NCBI GenBank assembly: GCA_032111745.1
Contig: JAULUH010000498.1
Span: 1 to 9,631, forward strand
DNA: 9,631 nt
Origin: JAULUH01 sp032111745
GTDB taxonomy: Bacteria; Chloroflexota; Anaerolineae; JAAEKA01
Reading direction: 5' to 3'
In this document: positions 5,813 to 9,631 of the stretch, piece after piece
Position numbering within the stretch: position 1 is the first letter of the stretch
How the letters are laid out: each line of letters opens with the position of its first letter
Notes under the pieces: model-generated
Told to the model about the DNA's origin: nothing
Seen by the model: the letters and a program-made list of their open reading frames with translations, nothing else
Database searches by the model: none
Translations under genes and position numbers: made by a program

Positions 5813-5820
5813 CCCTCCTT
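5813..5820 (-). promoter_or_regulatory. Shine-Dalgarno of propeller gene
   Basis: AAGGAGGG on the minus strand, 6 nt before the ATG at 5806. This decides against the upstream ATG at 5878. A small GTGCC/GGCAC hairpin (5821-5835) abuts it. Confidence 0.8.
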
Positions 5821-5985
5821 GTGCCTGAATGGCACGACTCGTGGGGCTCAGCCAGGGCCCACCCCGGTGGGCGGTCATGGCCCGCGCGCTGGTTTCACCT
5901 CCTGGCGGGCGACGGCTGTGGTGGCCTGTGTCGCGGACATCCCGTGTTACCTCCGCGGGACCCCAAGGTTTGTGAAGACAGCCCT
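5821..5985 (-). promoter_or_regulatory. Long structured 5' leader of propeller gene
   Basis: About 180 nt separate the predicted start of transcription from the propeller ATG. The leader holds GTGCC/GGCAC (5821-5835), GCCCAC/GTGGGC around a 4-nt loop (5857-5872) and CGCGGA/TCCGCG (5932-5937 with 5952-5957). An orphan AGGAGGT lies near 5895-5903 with no start codon at a workable distance. I recognise no known riboswitch class. Confidence 0.4.
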
Positions 5986-5991
5986 AGGTGA

Positions 5992-6020
5992 ATTATCGCG
6001 CAGAACGAGGGGGGAGTCAA
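5992..6020 (-). promoter_or_regulatory. Sigma-70 promoter of propeller gene
   Basis: Minus-strand TTGACT (6015-6020), a 17-nt spacer and GATAAT (5992-5997). The -35 and the following CCC are identical to those of the infC promoter. Confidence 0.7.
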
Positions 6021-6196
6021 CAGATGCGCAGATGGACGGCCCGGGGCGGACCGGAACACGGGCGCGACACGGACGCCGGAAGCCGGTCGAGGGGGCATTT
6101 GAGAAGCGCCGAGGAGAATGACCGGGTGGTGCGATGGCGGGCCTGGGGATCGACCAGAGCCCGCCGTGTCCAGGAGAGGTTGTGTCGGGTGGGGCG
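6021..6196. other. Non-coding gap downstream of lipoprotein gene
   Basis: The gene-free stretch between the propeller and lipoprotein genes runs 5807-6196. Its 5807-6020 part is the leader and promoter described separately. The remaining 6021-6196 is GC-rich and shows only the hairpin at 6136-6165; no gene is supported. Confidence 0.6.
6136..6165 (-). terminator. Hairpin downstream of lipoprotein gene
   Basis: GGCGGGC/GCCCGCC (6136-6142 with 6159-6165), extended inward by CTGG/CCAG past one bulged base, giving 11 pairs. It starts 32 nt beyond the stop at 6197. No U tract follows, so termination is uncertain. Confidence 0.45.
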
Positions 6197-6733
6197 TTAT
6201 GGCTGGGGCTGGAGCTCGAAGCCCAATTGCTCGGACATCCCCAGCCGATCCATCTGCACCCACCACTCCGCGATCTTGCCGTCCTCGATGCGGACCATCT
6301 CCACCTGATCGTACTTGACGGGCACGTTCGAGACCTGCTGGCCCAGGTAGTCGCCAGTGTAGTTGCCCTGCATGACGTAGAACTCCATCAGGAGGTCCCC
6401 TTCGCTGACCTCGGCCACGGGCGTGGCCTTCACGTCGGAGAGCGCGCCGTAGAACACCTTCCAGCCGGCCTTCATGGCATCCAACCCGACCACGTCGACG
6501 CCACCGGGGTAGTGGAGGACGGCGTCGGTGGCGATGACCTGGTCGAAGTCATCCCACTGCCCGGCCATGAACAGGTCGACGAACCTGTGCATGACCTCCC
6601 GGTTGGTAGCCGCCTGATCTACCTGTGCTACTGGCATGGTGGCCTGGCTCCCTTCTGGTGGATAACAGGCTGACAGCATCACCAGCGCTGCCAGCAAAGC
6701 GGACGTCGCTATGAGCAGGAGTCTCTTGTTCAT
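6197..6733 (-). CDS. SnoaL-like (ester cyclase type) lipoprotein
   Basis: A 178-residue predicted lipoprotein. The signal peptide MNKRLLLIATSALLAALVML ends in the lipobox LSAC with lipidated Cys23, and Tyr24 follows. After a short linker, residues about 43-175 match the SnoaL-like NTF2-fold pattern: NREVMHRFVDLFMAGQWDDFDQVIATDAVLHYPG (44-77), GLDAMKAGWKVFYGALSDVK (83-102) and the closing VRIEDGKIAEWWVQMDRLGMSEQLG (147-171). The W-x-x-x-D-x-L-G-M-x-x-Q-L-G ending is typical of the ester cyclase branch; the substrate cannot be read from sequence. An ATG two codons upstream (6739) is rejected because GGAG lies only 2 nt from it and 8 nt from the ATG at 6733. It stands on the cell surface beside two other exported proteins, one sharing the NTF2 fold. 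Confidence 0.85.
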   Translation of the reverse strand: MNKRLLLIATSALLAALVMLSACYPPEGSQATMPVAQVDQAATNREVMHRFVDLFMAGQWDDFDQVIATDAVLHYPGGVDVVGLDAMKAGWKVFYGALSDVKATPVAEVSEGDLLMEFYVMQGNYTGDYLGQQVSNVPVKYDQVEMVRIEDGKIAEWWVQMDRLGMSEQLGFELQPQP

Positions 6734-6741
6734 CGGCATGT

Positions 6742-6750
6742 CTCCTTTCC
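6742..6750 (-). promoter_or_regulatory. Shine-Dalgarno choosing the second ATG of lipoprotein gene
   Basis: GGAAAGGAG on the minus strand lies 8 nt from the ATG at 6733 and only 2 nt from the ATG at 6739, favouring the former. Confidence 0.7.
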
Positions 6751-6757
6751 TACCCTG

Positions 6758-6788
6758 AGTATAGCAGCAAGACGCGTGAGGAACGCGT
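6758..6788 (-). promoter_or_regulatory. Candidate activator-type promoter of lipoprotein gene
   Basis: TATACT (6758-6763) is a good -10, but no -35 is present at 15-18 nt. Instead two self-complementary ACGCGT sites (6772-6777 and 6783-6788) lie exactly 11 bp apart, at about -21 to -37. This suggests a protein bound on one DNA face that replaces -35 contacts, or a repressor. Confidence 0.45.
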
Positions 6789-6807
6789 AATGGGCTGGCA
6801 GCGAGAT

Positions 6808-6840
6808 CATCATGGGCGAAATCGATGGCGACCCATGGTG
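6808..6840. repeat. Inverted repeat upstream of lipoprotein promoter
   Basis: CATCATGGG (6808-6816) and CCCATGGTG (6832-6840) pair over 9 positions with one G-T, around a 15-nt loop. Possible operator or simple hairpin; the surrounding gap 6734-6998 has no gene. Confidence 0.3.
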
Positions 6841-6913
6841 ACCATCATCGTCAAAGGTGGGGGTGGCGAGGTGTGGGGCAATGGCCAGTTCAGGGGGGTG
6901 CCACGACTGGGCG

Positions 6914-6959
6914 GGGACGGAGCCCCGCGCCCTACGAGGCGATGGGGGTTTTGGCACAG
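6914..6959. repeat. 46-bp direct repeat, copy A
   Basis: 41 of 46 bases are identical to copy B (6981-7026), 67 bp away. Differences are three C/G changes and a two-base change near the end. Internally GC-rich, with CGGGG/CCCCG-type self-complementarity. No coding role. Confidence 0.8.
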
Positions 6960-6980
6960 TGGGGGGATATCATCCCGGTA

Positions 6981-7026
6981 GGGACGGAGGCCCGCGGCCT
7001 ACGAGGGGATGGGGGTTTTGGTGCAG
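6981..7026. repeat. 46-bp direct repeat, copy B, over ATPase stop codon
   Basis: Second copy of the repeat at 6914-6959. It spans the TAG stop (6999-7001) of the ATPase-TPR gene and encodes its last eight residues, CTKTPIPS. A GTAGG/CCTAC inverted repeat (6978-6982 with 6998-7002) frames part of it, and a GGGAT-ATC-ATCCC hairpin (6964-6976) lies between the copies. Confidence 0.8.
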
Positions 7027-9631
7027 ACAGGTGGAGAGACGGGAGGGGGTTGGAGGAGGCGGCAGGCGGCCTGGAGGAAGTTGTCGCGGAAGGCCTGGCC
7101 GGGGATGGTCTGCGCGAGGTCGGCGATGAGGTTGCGGGCGGTGGTGAGTTCCGCGGCGGCTGCGGATGGACGGCCCGTGGCCCCGTACAGGCGTGCCAGG
7201 CTGGCGTGCATGCGCCACAGGTGAAAGCGCTCTTCTGCGGCCTGGGCGTTGGCCACGGCGGCCTGGAGCTGGGCCAGGGCCTCCGCGGTGCGGCCCAGGC
7301 CTGCCAGCGCTCCCCCCTGCAGCTGCCACAGGCAGGTGATGACCTGGCCGGGGGCCAGGCCGGGCGCTGAGGCGATCAGGCGATGGGCGATGTCCAGGGC
7401 CAGGGCGGGGTCTCCCTGGGCCAGGGCGACTTGCGCGCGCCTGGCCCAGCAGGTGCGCTTGTGGATGGTGTCCATGTCCGTCTCGGGCGTGAGGACGGTC
7501 TCGAGACACTCCAGGGCCTGGGCTGGCTGGCCCCGCAGGAGCCAGGCGGCGGCCAGGGTGGCGGTGGCGTGGTGGAGCCAATGCCGGGAGTGGAGCTGCT
7601 GCGCGAGGGCGAGGGCCTGCTCCAGGTGCGGTTGTGCGGCGTCGGGGGCGAGCATCTCGACGTAGAGCGCGGCGAGGATGGAGCGGCCGGCCGCCATCCA
7701 CTCGCGATGGCCCACGGCAGAGGCGACGCGCAGGGCGCGGTGGACGGACTCCCAGGCATGGGCGAATTGACCCTGGCCGGTGTGCCACAGGCTCAGCGCC
7801 CAGAGCGCCCAGGCCTCGGCGACAGGGGAGTCGATCTCCACGGCGATGGCCAGGGCTTCGTCCAGGTCGCGGCGGGCACCGGCCGGGGCAGAGGGGCAGA
7901 CAACGGCCGGCGCGATGTAGGCGGTGCTGCGGGCGATGCCGCGGCCGGTGAGGCTATCGGCCAGGCGGGGGTAGTCCTGGAGCTCACGGCACAGGGGGAT
8001 CGAGCGATCGTAGTAGCCGATGCTGGCGGCCAGGTCGCCGGCCAGGAGCGAGGTGATGCCCAGGAGGTCCAGCGTGTTGGCCAGCTCCCGCTCGTCGCCC
8101 ACCTCCTGAAAGATCGCCAGGGCCTGCTGGTGATAGCGCAGCGCGGTGGCGGGGTCTTCCGCGTTGGCGAACCAGTTGGCGGCCCAGTTCAGACTGCTGG
8201 CCAGGGCTGCGGGATCGTTCAGGCTGTGGGCCAGCTGCAGGGCGGCGTCGATCAGGCGGCGGCTCTGGCCGTAATCGCGCGAGGTCCAGAGCTCCGCCAG
8301 GTCCAGCAGGCCGCGCCACTCCACCTGGCGGTCGCCGGCGGCGCGGCCCTGCTGGAGCGCGGCCTCATGATCGCGGCGGGCGTGGTCGAAGTCGCCCAGG
8401 GTACGGTAGGCCAGGCCGCGGCCGCGGTGCAGGCTGGCCAGCGCGGCGGCGTCCAGGGAGAGGTTGTTGGCCAGCTCCATGGCGCGCGTGTAATGGGCGA
8501 TGGCCTCGGCGCTGGCATAGGCGCGGGCGGCGTGCTCGGCGGCGATCAGGGCATAGCGAAAGGCCTGGCCCCAGTCGCTGGCCTCATAGAAGTGGTGGGC
8601 CAGCTGCACGGCTATCTCGTCCGAATGCCCGGCGTACAACTCCTCCAGGGCCCTGGCGACCTGGCCGTGGAGCAGGCGGCGCTCGCCCGGGCTGAGCTGC
8701 CGGTGGACGTACTCCTGCACCAGGATGTGGCTGAAGTGGTAGCGGGCTGCGCGTCGGGTCCCTGCCTGCACCTCGCCCAGCTCTTGCACCAGCCTGTGCG
8801 GCTTCTCCAGCTTGTGCAGGCCGCGCAGCAGGGGCCTTTCGGCGACGCCCTGCACCGCGGCCACCACCTCGGCCGTGAACAGCTCCCCCTCGACGCTGGC
8901 GATGTTGAGGATCTCGCGCAGCTCTGGATTGAGCCGGCTGACGCGCTGGGCGATGACGGCCTCCACGCGGGCGGGCAGCTGATCCCAATCCAGGGCCGGG
9001 CCCTCGATCCAGGCGCCGTCGGAGCGCAGGTCGGGGATGAGATCGCCGCGCTCTCGCATGGCGCGCAGCAGCTCGACGGTGAACAGGGGATGGCCGGCGG
9101 TGCGGTAGAAGAGGGCGTCGCGGAAGCCGGCGCCCAGCCGGTTGCGCTTGGCGTCCAGGAAGGCGTCGACGAAGCCCCGGCCCTCCCTTTCGCTGGCCAG
9201 GTCCAGGTCCACCCACACATCGCCGAAGGTGCGCTGGAGCTCCTGCAGAACCGGCTGCAGGGGATGGGGTTCGCGGCCGCGGCCCAGGGCCACCTCCTCC
9301 GGGCGACAGGCGCCGAGCACCAGGATGCGCTGGCCGGGCTCGCCCAGCCGCCGGCAGAGGTGGAACAAGAGGGCGATGGAGGCACTGTCGGCCCACTGGA
9401 TGTCGTCCAGCACCAGGGCCAGGGGGCGCTGGGCGGCCAGGGCATGCAGCACGGCGGCAACCTGCTCGAACAGGAAGGTCTGCTGCAGGTCGATGGCACC
9501 TACCCGAGCGCGCGCGGTGAGTGCCCGCAGGCGCTCCAGCCAGCCGGCCTGGTCCGGGAGGGCGCAGGCCACGCGGGCCAGCAAGGATTCGCCGGAGAGG
9601 ATGGGGCCGATGAGCGCGGGGCCGCTTTCCA
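6999..9631 (-). CDS. AAA/STAND-type ATPase with TPR repeats, C-terminal part (cut by window edge)
   Basis: 876 residues are visible and the frame is open at the window edge, so the N-terminus, including Walker A, is missing. Near the start the ATPase domain shows a Walker B strand, LALVLDDIQWAD (about 70-81), and a sensor-like LVLGACRPEE (about 103-112). A winged-helix-like stretch with the motif YHFSHILVQEYVHRQLSPGERRLLH follows (near 322). From about 350 to 850 runs a long array of TPR-like helix pairs (for example ALRYHQQALAIFQEVGDERELANTLDLLG). This is the layout of large MalT/SARP-like regulators and ATPase-TPR proteins linked to class III cyclases. The missing N-terminus would show whether it carries a BTAD/HTH DNA-binding or cyclase domain. 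The last residues are encoded by an intergenic repeat. Target unknown. Confidence 0.85.
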   Translation of the reverse strand, partial: ESGPALIGPILSGESLLARVACALPDQAGWLERLRALTARARVGAIDLQQTFLFEQVAAVLHALAAQRPLALVLDDIQWADSASIALLFHLCRRLGEPGQRILVLGACRPEEVALGRGREPHPLQPVLQELQRTFGDVWVDLDLASEREGRGFVDAFLDAKRNRLGAGFRDALFYRTAGHPLFTVELLRAMRERGDLIPDLRSDGAWIEGPALDWDQLPARVEAVIAQRVSRLNPELREILNIASVEGELFTAEVVAAVQGVAERPLLRGLHKLEKPHRLVQELGEVQAGTRRAARYHFSHILVQEYVHRQLSPGERRLLHGQVARALEELYAGHSDEIAVQLAHHFYEASDWGQAFRYALIAAEHAARAYASAEAIAHYTRAMELANNLSLDAAALASLHRGRGLAYRTLGDFDHARRDHEAALQQGRAAGDRQVEWRGLLDLAELWTSRDYGQSRRLIDAALQLAHSLNDPAALASSLNWAANWFANAEDPATALRYHQQALAIFQEVGDERELANTLDLLGITSLLAGDLAASIGYYDRSIPLCRELQDYPRLADSLTGRGIARSTAYIAPAVVCPSAPAGARRDLDEALAIAVEIDSPVAEAWALWALSLWHTGQGQFAHAWESVHRALRVASAVGHREWMAAGRSILAALYVEMLAPDAAQPHLEQALALAQQLHSRHWLHHATATLAAAWLLRGQPAQALECLETVLTPETDMDTIHKRTCWARRAQVALAQGDPALALDIAHRLIASAPGLAPGQVITCLWQLQGGALAGLGRTAEALAQLQAAVANAQAAEERFHLWRMHASLARLYGATGRPSAAAAELTTARNLIADLAQTIPGQAFRDNFLQAACRLLQPPPVSPPVCTKTPIPS

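Noticed and set aside
5807..5878. Propeller gene starting at ATG 5878
   Set aside because: The extra 24 residues precede a complete signal peptide, and the only AGGAGG upstream is about 20 nt away.
6134..6673. Plus-strand open frame opposite the lipoprotein gene
   Set aside because: It mirrors the minus-strand SnoaL-like lipoprotein; the translation is His/Val/Leu-biased with no recognisable family.
6734..6739. Lipoprotein starting at ATG 6739
   Set aside because: The Shine-Dalgarno core is 2 nt away, too close; the ATG at 6733 is 8 nt away.
6914..7026. CRISPR array
   Set aside because: There are only two imperfect 46-bp copies, one inside a coding end, with no cas genes nearby.
8612..9499. 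Second minus-strand frame inside the ATPase gene
   Set aside because: The Ser/Pro/Ala/Trp-rich translation is typical of frame-shifted reading of GC-rich DNA; the main frame carries the Walker B and TPR sequence.

Overview
This is a GC-rich stretch in which every supportable gene reads on the minus strand. The lineage is probably Chloroflexota (Anaerolineae-like). The evidence for that is the composition, an exported beta-propeller protein ending in a short hydrophobic SYLPVVLLR tail of the kind I recall from that phylum, and a large ATPase-TPR protein of a type common there. The lineage is inferred, not proven.

Layout in the direction of transcription (from 9631 down to 1). First comes the 3' part of a large AAA/STAND-type ATPase-TPR protein (9631-6999), whose last codons lie inside one copy of a 46-bp direct repeat. 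Next is a block of three exported proteins: a SnoaL-like lipoprotein (6733-6197), an NHL/SMP-30-type beta-propeller (5806-4127) and a DUF4440/SgcJ-like NTF2-fold protein (3894-3424). Each has its own Shine-Dalgarno sequence, and the intergenic gaps between them carry strong GC-rich hairpins.

Then follows the translation operon infC-rpmI-rplT (3063-1851). Its promoter is near-consensus (TTGACT, 17 nt, TATAAT) and its roughly 110-nt leader holds three hairpins, the first followed by a short U tract like an intrinsic terminator. infC appears to start at a rare ATT codon, as in other bacteria where IF3 controls its own synthesis. A terminator follows rplT.

Finally a YacL-type membrane PIN-TRAM protein (1560-496), with its own candidate promoter, is followed after 20 nt by the N-terminal third of cysteinyl-tRNA synthetase (475-1), cut by the window edge.

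No tRNA, rRNA, CRISPR array, transposase or plus-strand gene could be supported. The most interesting signals are regulatory and repetitive: the infC leader, the repeat pair over the ATPase stop codon, a degenerate CTCTGCG-type repeat just upstream of the infC promoter, a 22-bp palindrome containing a stop codon, and twin ACGCGT sites one helical turn apart in a promoter that lacks a -35 box.
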